From contig DASQHM010000260.1 in the NCBI GenBank assembly GCA_035632095.1, positions 1 to 11,560 on the forward strand: a DNA stretch of 11,560 bases, written 5' to 3'. Position numbers and translations under genes: made by a program. This stretch comes from DASQHM01 sp035632095. GTDB taxonomy: Bacteria > Pseudomonadota > Alphaproteobacteria > Ferrovibrionales > Ferrovibrionaceae. This document shows, one piece after another, positions 5,149 to 11,560 of this stretch. The notes under the pieces are model-generated. The model did not search any database. It was not told the origin of the DNA and worked only from the letters and a program-made list of their open reading frames with translations. How positions within the stretch are numbered: the first letter of the stretch is position 1; every line of letters begins with the position of its first letter.

Positions 5149-6324
5149 TCAAACCGCGGCCGCGAGCACGCGGAACAGTCGCTCGATGTCGGCCTCGTTG
5201 TTGTAAAGATGCGGCGTCACCCGGAGCGAATCGCCGCGCACGCTCACGAACACGTTGGCTTCCGCGAGCCGTTCCGGCAGGCCGCGCGGAACGCCGGACG
5301 CAAAGCGCAAGCCGAGGAAATGCGGCGCGCGCAGGTCCGCCGGCACCGAGGTCAAGCCTAGGCGCGCCGCCCGCTCGGCGATTTGCCGCGTCGTCGCGCC
5401 GAGCGTCTCGGCGATGGCCGCGACGCTCCACGAAAGGATTTGCTCGAGCGATGCGATCGCCATCGGCATGAGGGCGAAGTTCGAGCGTTCGCCCACGTCG
5501 AAACGGCGCGCGCCGGCTTGATAGGCATCGCGATAGTTCACCAGTCCGGCGAAATCCTCCGAGCCTAGCCGCGCGATCCAATTGTGCTCGATCGGCATAC
5601 CCTGGTGGCGGCGCGGCGCCGCGTATAGGAAGCCGAGGCTGTAAGGACCGAGCAGCCACTTGTATGTGGCGGCCACCGCGAAATCCGGGTCGATCCGGCG
5701 CACGTCGAAGGGCCAGGCGCCGATCGATTGGGTGGCATCGACGGCGAGCGCGGCGCCCACGTGCCGGAGCCTCGCGGAGACCGCCGCCAGATCGACGATG
5801 CCGCCGTCCGTCCAATGGCAATGGGGCAGGGCGGCGATGGCGGTGCGCTCGTCGATCTGCGCCAGCACGGCGCGCGTCCAATCGCCGTCAGCGGGCCGCG
5901 CGACCACGACGAGTTCCGCATCGCGCGCGCCGGCAAGCTCGCGCCACGCGTAGACGTTCGAGGGAAACTGTTCGGCCAGCACCACGATGCGGCTGCCGGC
6001 GCGGACCGGCAGGTTGGCAGCCGCCACCGCCATGCCATAGCTGGCGGAGGGTACGATGGCGACGTCATCGGCCGTGGCGCCGATCAGCTCGGCGAACAAC
6101 TCGCGCGCCCGCTCGGAGCCGGTGAAGAAATCGACCGGCCGGATGGTCCAGGGCGAGGATTTCCGGGCGACCCCGCGGCTGCCCGCATCGCGTGCGGCGC
6201 TCGGCACGGGCGACATATAGGCGCAGTTCAGGTAGGCCACGTCGCCCGGAATATCGAACAGATGGCGCTGGCAGGGAATGGGCGGCATGGCTGTCCCGAC
6301 GGGTTGGAAATCCATTTTAACCAT
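5149..6324 (-). CDS. Class V-fold PLP-dependent aminotransferase
   Basis: Encodes 391 residues from ATG 6324. Another ATG three codons later (6315) and one at residue 13 are alternatives; none has a clear Shine-Dalgarno, so the exact start is uncertain. The fold-type I class V plan is clear: an N-terminal DVAYLNCAYMSPVP (28-41), a cofactor phosphate region (VPSASYGM, 91-98), H170 in HCHWTDGG, D196 for the pyridine nitrogen (DATQSIGAWPFDV) and the Schiff-base lysine K222 (ATYKWLLGPYSLGFLY). These are followed by RRFDVGERSNF (273-283) and a C-terminal VSVRGDSLRVTPHLYNNEADI (360-380). The family includes aminotransferases, epimerases and desulfurases. The substrate is not identifiable, and the lysine context makes a cysteine desulfurase unlikely. 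It is the first gene of the operon with the aldo/keto reductase and cytochrome c genes, divergent from serC. Confidence 0.9.
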   Translation of the reverse strand: MVKMDFQPVGTAMPPIPCQRHLFDIPGDVAYLNCAYMSPVPSAARDAGSRGVARKSSPWTIRPVDFFTGSERARELFAELIGATADDVAIVPSASYGMAVAAANLPVRAGSRIVVLAEQFPSNVYAWRELAGARDAELVVVARPADGDWTRAVLAQIDERTAIAALPHCHWTDGGIVDLAAVSARLRHVGAALAVDATQSIGAWPFDVRRIDPDFAVAATYKWLLGPYSLGFLYAAPRRHQGMPIEHNWIARLGSEDFAGLVNYRDAYQAGARRFDVGERSNFALMPMAIASLEQILSWSVAAIAETLGATTRQIAERAARLGLTSVPADLRAPHFLGLRFASGVPRGLPERLAEANVFVSVRGDSLRVTPHLYNNEADIERLFRVLAAAV

Positions 6325-6363
6325 GTCGCGCCGCGCTCACAGCGGTCACATTGCACCGCGACA
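6324..6363. promoter_or_regulatory. Nested dyads in the aminotransferase/serC divergent region
   Basis: TGTCGCG (6324-6330) and CGCGACA (6357-6363) are exact complements. Inside the right half, GCGGT (6342-6346) and ACCGC (6355-6359) form an 18-base dyad with an eight-base spacer. The site covers the region just upstream of the aminotransferase start and ends nine bases before the serC -35 box. It could be an operator for either gene or part of a minus-strand leader hairpin. No convincing -10/-35 pair for the minus-strand operon was found. Confidence 0.3.
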
Positions 6364-6372
6364 AATCGAGCA

Positions 6373-6400
6373 TTGACTTGAGCCCAACGCACCCTAGTAT
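6373..6400 (+). promoter_or_regulatory. Sigma-70-type promoter of serC-serA
   Basis: TTGACT at 6373-6378 and TAGTAT at 6395-6400 are separated by 16 bases. This is the best housekeeping promoter match in the window. Transcription should begin around 6406-6408, giving a leader of about 50 bases that exactly contains the hairpins upstream of serC. Confidence 0.7.
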
Positions 6401-6404
6401 CCCC

Positions 6405-6455
6405 GGCGGGACACGCCCCCCCAACGGGGCGCAACGTTCTGGAAGGAACGCACAC
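6405..6455 (+). promoter_or_regulatory. serC leader RNA motif with Shine-Dalgarno hairpin
   Basis: The serC 5' leader folds into small hairpins. The upstream part can form GGCG/CGCC (6405-6408 with 6414-6417) or the competing CGCCCC/GGGGCG (6414-6419 with 6426-6431). The last hairpin pairs CGTTCT (6435-6440) with GGAACG (6445-6450), including one G-U pair, around a GGAA loop. The Shine-Dalgarno GGAAGGA (6441-6447) lies in the loop and 3' arm. A conserved 'serC' leader upstream of serC-serA is established in Alphaproteobacteria (Rfam family serC, RF00517 from memory), and its last stem overlaps the ribosome binding site, as here. The ligand or trans-factor is not known. Seen: hairpins, position and gene context. 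Inferred: membership in that Rfam family and translational control. Confidence 0.75.
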
Positions 6456-7625
6456 ATGACCAAACCGGTCGCGCGGCCCTCGACGCCGCATTTCTCTTCC
6501 GGCCCCTGCGCCAAGCGCCCGGGCTGGACCCCCGACATCCTCAAGGGCGCCGCCGTGGGCCGTTCGCATCGGTCCAAAGAAGGCAAGGCCAAGCTGGTCG
6601 AAGTGATCGAGCGCTCGCGCAAGGTGCTCGGCATTCCGGCCGAATGGCGCATCGGCATCGTGCCCGCCTCCGACACGGGCGCGGTCGAGATGGCGCTGTG
6701 GTCGATGATCGGGCCGAGACCCGTGACCATGCTGGCTTGGGAAAGCTTCGGCTCCGAATGGGTCAGCGACGTGGTCAAGCAGCTAAAGCCCAAGGACGCC
6801 AAGACGGTCAAGACCGACTACGGCAAGCTGCCCGACCTTGCCAAGGTCGATTGGTCGAACGACGTGGTGTTCACCTGGAACGGCACCACTTCGGGCGTGC
6901 GCGTGCCGAACGGCGATTGGATTCCCGACGACCGCCAGGGGCTTTCGATCTGCGATGCGACGTCCGCCGTGTTCGCCATGGATCTGCCCTGGACTAAGCT
7001 CGATGTGGTCACGTGGTCGTGGCAGAAGGTGCTCGGCGGCGAGGCCGGTCACGGCATGCTGGTCTTGAGCCCGCGCGCCGTGGCGCGGCTCGAAAGCTAC
7101 ACGCCGCCTTGGCCGCTGCCGAAAATCTTCCGCATGACCAAGGACGGCAAGCTGATCGAGGGCATCTTCAAGGGCGAGACCATCAATACGCCGTCGCTGA
7201 TCTGCGTCGAGGATCAGATCGACGCGCTGGCTTGGGCCGAGAAGCTCGGCGGCGTGAAGGCACTGATCGCGCGCTCGGAGAGCAACTTCAAGGCGCTCGC
7301 CGATTGGATGCGGGGACAGAACAAGCCCTGGGTCGACTTCCTGGCGGAAGCGCCGGCGACGCGGTCCTGCACCAGCGTCTGCATGAAGATCGTCGATCCG
7401 TGGTTCCAGGCGCTCGATGCGGCCGGCAAGGACGCGGCGGCGAAGCAGCTCGCCGCCATGCTCGAAAAGGAGAAGGTCGCCTACGACATCGGCGCCTATC
7501 GCGACGCGCCGCCGGGCCTGCGCATCTGGTGCGGCGCCACCATCGAGACCTCCGACATCCGCGCGCTGACGCCTTGGCTCGATTGGGCCTGGGGCGAGCT
7601 CAAAGCCTCATCCAAGGCGGTGTGA
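6456..7625 (+). CDS. serC: Phosphoserine aminotransferase (Methanosarcina-type)
   Basis: Encodes 389 residues from ATG 6456, nine bases after GGAAGGA. The N-terminus HFSSGPCAKRPGW (12-24) and VGRSHRSKEGKAKL (34-47) are characteristic of the longer SerC group first defined in Methanosarcina and standard in Rhizobiales. Other landmarks are VPASDTGAVEMALW (69-82, cofactor phosphate region), TWNGTTSGVRVP (140-151), D168 in CDATSAVFAMD, and the Schiff-base lysine K191 in TWSWQKVLGGEAGHG. The enzyme converts 3-phosphohydroxypyruvate and glutamate to phosphoserine and 2-oxoglutarate, the second step of serine synthesis. The related 4-phosphoerythronate route to pyridoxal phosphate is a possible second role. 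serA begins one base after its stop, so the two form an operon under the promoter at 6373-6400 and the leader hairpins. Confidence 0.96.
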   Translation: MTKPVARPSTPHFSSGPCAKRPGWTPDILKGAAVGRSHRSKEGKAKLVEVIERSRKVLGIPAEWRIGIVPASDTGAVEMALWSMIGPRPVTMLAWESFGSEWVSDVVKQLKPKDAKTVKTDYGKLPDLAKVDWSNDVVFTWNGTTSGVRVPNGDWIPDDRQGLSICDATSAVFAMDLPWTKLDVVTWSWQKVLGGEAGHGMLVLSPRAVARLESYTPPWPLPKIFRMTKDGKLIEGIFKGETINTPSLICVEDQIDALAWAEKLGGVKALIARSESNFKALADWMRGQNKPWVDFLAEAPATRSCTSVCMKIVDPWFQALDAAGKDAAAKQLAAMLEKEKVAYDIGAYRDAPPGLRIWCGATIETSDIRALTPWLDWAWGELKASSKAV

Positions 7626-7626
7626 C

Positions 7627-9204
7627 ATGCCCAAGGTCCTGATCTCCGACGAACTCAGCCCGGCAGCGGTGCAGATCTTCCGTGACCGCGGCATCGACGT
7701 GGATGTGAAGCCGGGCCTCAAGCCCGACGAGTTGCTTGCCGTCATCGGCGGCTACGACGGCCTCGCCATCCGCTCCGCGACCAAGGTGACGCCGAAGGTG
7801 CTTGCGGCGGCGACCAGGTTGAAGGTGGTGGGCCGCGCCGGCATCGGCGTCGACAACGTCGACCTCCCGGCGGCGACGGCGCGGGGCGTTTGCGTGATGA
7901 ACACGCCGTTCGGCAATTCCATCACCACGGCGGAGCACGCGATCTCGCTCATGCTGGCCTTGGCGCGGCAGATTCCGCAGGCCGACCGTTCGACCCAGGC
8001 CGGAAAGTGGGAGAAGTCCCGCTTCATGGGTGTGGAACTCTACGGCAAGACGCTCGGCATCATCGGCTGCGGCAACATCGGCTCGATCGTGGCCGACCGC
8101 GCGCTCGGTTTGAAGATGCGCGTGGTGGCGTACGATCCGTTCCTCTCGCCGGAGCGCGCCGTCAATCTCGGCGTCGAGAAGGTCGAGCTGGACGATCTTT
8201 TGCGCCGCGCCGATTTCATCAGCCTGCACACGCCGCTGACCGACCAGACCCGCGGCATCCTGAACAAGGACTCTCTTGCGAAGTGCAAGAAGGGCGTGCG
8301 CATCGTGAATTGCGCCCGCGGCGGCCTGGTGGTGGAGCAGGATCTGCGCGCGGCCTTGGACTCAGGGCACGTGGCCGGCGCGGCGGCGGACGTGTTCTCG
8401 GTGGAACCGGCCAAGGAAAATCCGCTGTTCGGCCAGGAGAACGTGGTGGCGACGCCGCATCTCGGCGCATCGACCGCGGAAGCGCAGGAGAACGTGGCGC
8501 TGCAGGTGGCGGAGCAGATGTCCGACTATCTCCTGCTCGGCGCCGTGACCAACGCCATCAACATGCCGTCGGTGAGCGCCGAGGAAGCACCGAAGCTGCG
8601 TCCCTATATGAAGCTCGCGGAACAGCTCGGCTCCTTCGCCGGCCAGCTGACCGAGACCGGACTCAAGAAGGTGACCATCGAGTATGAGGGTCACGTAGCG
8701 ACGTTGAACACGCGGCCGCTCACGGCCATCGTGCTCCAGGGTCTGCTGGCGCCGCAGCTCGATTCGGTGAACATGGTGAACGCGCCGATCCTCGCCAAGG
8801 AGCGCGACATCGACGTGACCGAGATCAAGCACGAGCGCGAGGGCGACTATCACACGTTGATCAGCGTCACGGTCGCGACCGAGCGGCAGACGCGTACCGT
8901 CGCCGGCACGCTCTTCGCCGACAAACGTCCGCGCGTGGTGCAGATCAAGGGCATCAAGGTCGAGGCCGAGCTCGGGCCGCACATGCTCTACGTCACCAAC
9001 GAGGACAAGCCGGGCTTCATCGGCAGCCTTGGAACCATCCTCGGCGAGAACGGCATCAATATCGCGACCTTCCACCTCGGCCGCTCGGCGCCGGGCAAGG
9101 ACGCGATCGCCTTGATCGAAGTCGATGGGCCCATTGCCGATGTGGTGGTCGACAAGGTGCAAGCCCTGCCGCAAGTCCGCCAGGTCAAGGCGCTGACGTT
9201 CTGA
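7627..9204 (+). CDS. serA: D-3-phosphoglycerate dehydrogenase (long form with ACT domain)
   Basis: Encodes 525 residues. ATG 7627 lies one base after the serC TGA, with AAGG (7614-7617) as a modest Shine-Dalgarno. The substrate-binding part holds RAGIGVDNVDL (70-80) and VMNTPFGNSITTAEHAISLMLA (90-111). The Rossmann NAD site is GIIGCGNIGS (144-153; G147, G149, G152). Catalytic residues are R231 (NCARGG), E260 (VFSVEP) and H278 (TPHLGAST). After about residue 315 comes the intervening domain of long SerA proteins, containing LNTRPLTAIVLQGLL and KGIKVEAELGPHMLYV. A C-terminal ACT domain follows (about 452-525: LYVTNEDKPGFIGSLGTILGENGINIATFHLGR). The enzyme oxidises 3-phosphoglycerate to 3-phosphohydroxypyruvate with NAD in the cytoplasm, the first step of serine synthesis. 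Serine feedback through the ACT domain is possible but varies in this long form. Confidence 0.97.
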   Translation: MPKVLISDELSPAAVQIFRDRGIDVDVKPGLKPDELLAVIGGYDGLAIRSATKVTPKVLAAATRLKVVGRAGIGVDNVDLPAATARGVCVMNTPFGNSITTAEHAISLMLALARQIPQADRSTQAGKWEKSRFMGVELYGKTLGIIGCGNIGSIVADRALGLKMRVVAYDPFLSPERAVNLGVEKVELDDLLRRADFISLHTPLTDQTRGILNKDSLAKCKKGVRIVNCARGGLVVEQDLRAALDSGHVAGAAADVFSVEPAKENPLFGQENVVATPHLGASTAEAQENVALQVAEQMSDYLLLGAVTNAINMPSVSAEEAPKLRPYMKLAEQLGSFAGQLTETGLKKVTIEYEGHVATLNTRPLTAIVLQGLLAPQLDSVNMVNAPILAKERDIDVTEIKHEREGDYHTLISVTVATERQTRTVAGTLFADKRPRVVQIKGIKVEAELGPHMLYVTNEDKPGFIGSLGTILGENGINIATFHLGRSAPGKDAIALIEVDGPIADVVVDKVQALPQVRQVKALTF

Positions 9205-9279
9205 GGCGGCGAAGCGCCTCATCCAGAGCTTGCCGAAGCATGAGGGCCCCGGCTGGTCTCGCGGGGCCGATTGTGCTTT
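9202..9279 (+). promoter_or_regulatory. Alternative hairpins in the serA-hisZ gap, the last one terminator-like
   Basis: Three stems are visible. TGAGGCG (9202-9208, overlapping the serA stop) pairs perfectly with CGCCTCA (9215-9221). CCTCAT (9217-9222) can instead pair with ATGAGG (9240-9245). GGCCCCG (9245-9251) pairs with CGGGGCC (9262-9268), followed by GATTGTGCTTT. The first two exclude each other, and the second and third share base 9245. The third may be a partial terminator separating serC-serA from hisZ-purA, or the set may be an attenuator. No obvious promoter was found here. Confidence 0.4.
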
Positions 9280-9291
9280 AACACCATCGCC

Positions 9292-10437
9292 ATGACCGAA
9301 TATTCCAACAAGGGGCTGCTGCCCGCGGGCCTGCAGGACGCGCTGCCGCCGGACGCGGAGTGGGAGGCGCATGTGATCGAGCGCCTGCTCGGCCTGTTCG
9401 ACCGGCATGGCTATCGCCGCGTCAAGCCGCCGCTCATCGAATTCGAGGAAACGCTGCTGGCCGCCAGCGGCAAACCGCTCGCGCCGCAGATGTTCCGGGT
9501 CATGGATCCGGTGTCGCAGCGCATGCTGGCGGTGCGGCCCGACATCACCTTGCAAGTGGCGCGCATCGCCGAGACGCGTTTGGCGGATGCGCCGCGGCCG
9601 CTCAGGCTTTCCTATGCCGGCCAGGTGCTGCGCGTACGCGGCACGCAGCTCCGGCCGGAGCGTCAATTCGCGCAAGCCGGCCTCGAATTGATCGGCGCCG
9701 CGTCGCTTGCGGCCGATGTCGAAGTGGTTCTGCTCGCCGCGGAAGCGCTGGCCGATCTCGGCGTGCGGCACGGTTCCATCGACCTCACGCAACCCATGCT
9801 GGTTCCGGCGGTCTGCCGCGGCATCGGCCTGACGCCGGCGCAAGCCGAAGCGGCGCGGCTCGCGCTCGACCACAAGGACGCGGGCGCGCTGGCGACGGCG
9901 GTCGGCGACAAGGCGCCGGTATTGAACAAGCTGCTGGCCGCCACCGGCCCCGCCGAGAAGGTCATGGCCAAGCTTTCGGCCCTTGCTTTGCCGAAGGAAG
10001 CCAAGGCGCAGGTGACCGAGCTCGGCGATCTGGTTCGGCGCGTGGCTGAAGCGGCGCCGACGCTCACGCTCACTATCGACGCGGGCGAGTTCCGCAATTT
10101 CGAGTACCACACCGGCATTTCGTTCACGCTGTTCGCGCGCGACGTGGCGGGCGAACTCGGCCGCGGCGGCCGCTATCTCGGCGGCGGCGAGGAACCGGCG
10201 ACGGGCTTCACGCTCTATCTCGACTCGCTGCTGCGTGCGGTCCCGCCGGCGCAGGCCGACAAGACGCTGTTCGTTCCCGAAAGCACCGCGGCCGCCGACG
10301 CCGCAAAGCACCGCACCGCCGGATGGCGCACAGTGCAGGGGCTCGACCGGGTGAAAGACGCGCGCGCCGAGGCTCGGCGGCTCGGCTGCAGTCACGTTCT
10401 GCTCGCCGGTAAGATCGAAAAGGCGGACAAGGCATGA
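9292..10437 (+). CDS. hisZ: ATP phosphoribosyltransferase regulatory subunit
   Basis: Encodes 381 residues from ATG 9292. A TTG seven codons upstream (9271) is possible, but that region overlaps the tail of a terminator-like hairpin. No clear Shine-Dalgarno precedes either. The protein is a class II histidyl-tRNA synthetase paralogue. It opens with LPAGLQDALPPDAEWEAHVIERLLGLFDRHGYRRVKPPLIE (10-50), then FRVMDPVSQRMLAVRPDITLQVARI (68-92). The motif 2-like region is LSYAGQVLRVRGTQLRPERQFAQAGLELIG (106-135), and the C-terminal catalytic-core remnant is EYHTGISFTLFA ... LGRGGRYLGG ... TGFTLYLDSLL (271-314). It lacks the anticodon-binding domain and strict HisRS active-site motifs, as expected for HisZ. 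With short-form HisG it makes the hetero-octameric enzyme joining ATP and PRPP, the first step of histidine synthesis, and mediates histidine feedback. hisG is not in the window. Its stop overlaps the purA start by four bases (ATGA). Confidence 0.92.
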   Translation: MTEYSNKGLLPAGLQDALPPDAEWEAHVIERLLGLFDRHGYRRVKPPLIEFEETLLAASGKPLAPQMFRVMDPVSQRMLAVRPDITLQVARIAETRLADAPRPLRLSYAGQVLRVRGTQLRPERQFAQAGLELIGAASLAADVEVVLLAAEALADLGVRHGSIDLTQPMLVPAVCRGIGLTPAQAEAARLALDHKDAGALATAVGDKAPVLNKLLAATGPAEKVMAKLSALALPKEAKAQVTELGDLVRRVAEAAPTLTLTIDAGEFRNFEYHTGISFTLFARDVAGELGRGGRYLGGGEEPATGFTLYLDSLLRAVPPAQADKTLFVPESTAAADAAKHRTAGWRTVQGLDRVKDARAEARRLGCSHVLLAGKIEKADKA

Positions 10438-11560
10438 CCAATGTGGTGGTCGTCGGCTCGCAATGGGGCGACGAAGGCAAAGGCAAGATCGTGGACTGGC
10501 TCTCGGAGCGCGCCGACGTGGTGGTGCGTTTCCAGGGCGGACACAATGCCGGCCATACGCTGGTCATCGGCGGCGTGACCTACAAGCTGGCGCTGCTGCC
10601 CTCGGGCGTGGTGCGCGGCAAGCTCAGCGTGATCGGCAACGGCGTCGTGGTCGATCCCTGGGCCTTGCTCGAAGAGATCGACCGGCTGGCCAATCTCGGC
10701 GTCAAGGTCACGCCCGAGACCTTGAAGATCGCCGACAACGCCACCTTGATCCTGCCGCTGCATCGCGACCTCGACGCGCTGCGCGAGGACACCAACAGCC
10801 TCGTTCAGATCGGCACCACCCGGCGCGGCATCGGGCCGGCCTATGAGGACAAGGTCGGCCGGCGGGCGATCCGCATCTGCGACCTGTCGGACCGCGAGAC
10901 CATTGCGGCCAAGGTCGACACGCTCCTGCATCATCACAACGCGCTTCGTTCGGGCCTCGGCCGCGACGCCATCGACCGCGACGGCCTGATCCGCGAGCTG
11001 GAAGCGGTGGCCGCGCGCATTCTTCCGTTCGCGGATCCGGTCTGGCGGCGGCTCGATCAGGCGCGCCGCGCCGGCCGCCGCATCTTGTTCGAAGGCGCGC
11101 AGGGCGCCATGCTCGACGTGGATCACGGCACCTATCCGTTCGTCACCTCGTCGAACACACACCCCGGCCAGGCCAGCATCGGCGCGGGGATCGGCCACGA
11201 CGGCGTCGGCTTCGTGCTCGGCATCACCAAGGCTTATACGACGCGCGTCGGCGCCGGACCGTTCCCGACGGAATTGCACGACGACGTCGGCCGCGGTCTC
11301 GGCGAGCGCGGCCGCGAGTTCGGCACCAATACCGGCCGTGCGCGCCGCTGCGGCTGGTTCGATGCGGTGATGGTGCGCCAGGCCGTGCGGGTCAACGGCA
11401 TCACCGGCATCGCCTTGACCAAGCTCGACGTGCTCGACGGCATGAAGGAGCTCAAGGTCTGCACCGGCTATCGCATCGGCGGCGAGAAGCTCGACTTCAT
11501 GCCGGCCAGCATGTCGCGGCAGGCGGCGGTGCAGCCGGTCTATGAGACGCTGGAGGGCTG
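10434..11560 (+). CDS. purA: Adenylosuccinate synthetase, N-terminal 375 residues (3' end outside window)
   Basis: Open from ATG 10434 to the window edge, 375 of an expected 430 or so residues. The GTP-binding loop VGSQWGDEGKGKIVDW (7-22) holds the catalytic D13 and GKGK, and H41 follows in GGHNAGH (35-41). GTTRRGIGPAYEDKVGRRAIR (127-147) is the IMP-side signature. FEGAQGAMLDVDHGTYPFVTSSNT (219-242) and GITKAYTTRVGAGPFPTEL (263-281) surround the active site. TGRARRCGWFD (300-310) supplies the aspartate-binding arginines, and LTKLDVLDG (328-336) the guanine-binding TKLD. The enzyme joins IMP and aspartate using GTP to give adenylosuccinate, the committed step to AMP. Residues 243-260 differ from the usual V/T-A-x-Q-A-x-T-G-x-G-x-G-P pattern. 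The start overlaps the hisZ stop, so translation is probably coupled. Confidence 0.97.
   Translation, partial: MTNVVVVGSQWGDEGKGKIVDWLSERADVVVRFQGGHNAGHTLVIGGVTYKLALLPSGVVRGKLSVIGNGVVVDPWALLEEIDRLANLGVKVTPETLKIADNATLILPLHRDLDALREDTNSLVQIGTTRRGIGPAYEDKVGRRAIRICDLSDRETIAAKVDTLLHHHNALRSGLGRDAIDRDGLIRELEAVAARILPFADPVWRRLDQARRAGRRILFEGAQGAMLDVDHGTYPFVTSSNTHPGQASIGAGIGHDGVGFVLGITKAYTTRVGAGPFPTELHDDVGRGLGERGREFGTNTGRARRCGWFDAVMVRQAVRVNGITGIALTKLDVLDGMKELKVCTGYRIGGEKLDFMPASMSRQAAVQPVYETLEG

Noticed and set aside
5149..7625. A tandem or inverted duplication giving rise to the two PLP genes
   Set aside because: Both are fold-type I class V enzymes, but motif contexts around the lysine (YKWLLGP versus WQKVLGG) and overall sequence differ too much for a recent duplication.
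8362..10395. A 677-codon open frame on the minus strand across serA and hisZ
   Set aside because: It is a shadow frame of two well-supported plus-strand genes. Its translation is rich in Arg, His and Ala with no recognisable domain, as expected opposite high-GC codons.

Overview
The window reads as ordinary chromosomal DNA of a high-GC alphaproteobacterium, most likely in the Hyphomicrobiales (Bradyrhizobium / Rhodopseudomonas / Xanthobacteraceae side). The grounds are strong G/C preference at third positions, a Methanosarcina-type SerC followed directly by a long SerA with a serC-type leader, a HisZ, a PurA close to rhizobial sequences except in one loop, and a REP-like intergenic element of a style common in that order. 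No phage, insertion sequence, CRISPR array, tRNA or rRNA was seen. Genes are tightly packed and no gene-free stretch exceeds about 190 bases.

Layout. (1) Bases 1-1725, plus strand: the 3' end of a PhzF-family gene, overlapping by four bases a GNAT acetyltransferase, then a tartrate/D-malate-type beta-decarboxylating dehydrogenase. (2) 1737-1917: a nested inverted-repeat (REP-like) element between convergent genes. (3) 1916-2988, minus strand: an ArsR-type regulator followed by a NIPSNAP protein. (4) 3123-3602, plus strand: an NTF2/SnoaL-like protein divergent from the regulator. A long dyad at 3022-3060 in the shared intergenic region is a good operator candidate. (5) 3615-6324, minus strand: a three-gene operon (class V aminotransferase, YajO-like aldo/keto reductase, secreted monohaem cytochrome c) that meets the NTF2-like gene at a convergent hairpin. 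(6) 6373-11560, plus strand: a recognisable sigma-70 type promoter, a serC leader whose last hairpin contains the Shine-Dalgarno, then serC-serA (one base apart), a leader-like gap with alternative hairpins, and hisZ-purA (four-base overlap, purA cut by the window end).

How the genes fit together. SerA and SerC are the first two steps of serine synthesis from 3-phosphoglycerate, and the leader probably controls translation of the pair. HisZ is the regulatory partner of short-form ATP phosphoribosyltransferase, and PurA commits IMP to AMP. Serine (a source of one-carbon units and glycine), histidine synthesis (which consumes ATP and returns AICAR) and purine synthesis are metabolically linked, so the cluster makes sense as nucleotide and amino-acid housekeeping. 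The left half holds accessory metabolic genes whose substrates cannot be fixed from sequence.

I did not find a convincing new multi-gene system. The strongest points for follow-up are the serC leader, the ArsR/NTF2 dyad, the competing hairpins between serA and hisZ, and an unusual loop in PurA.
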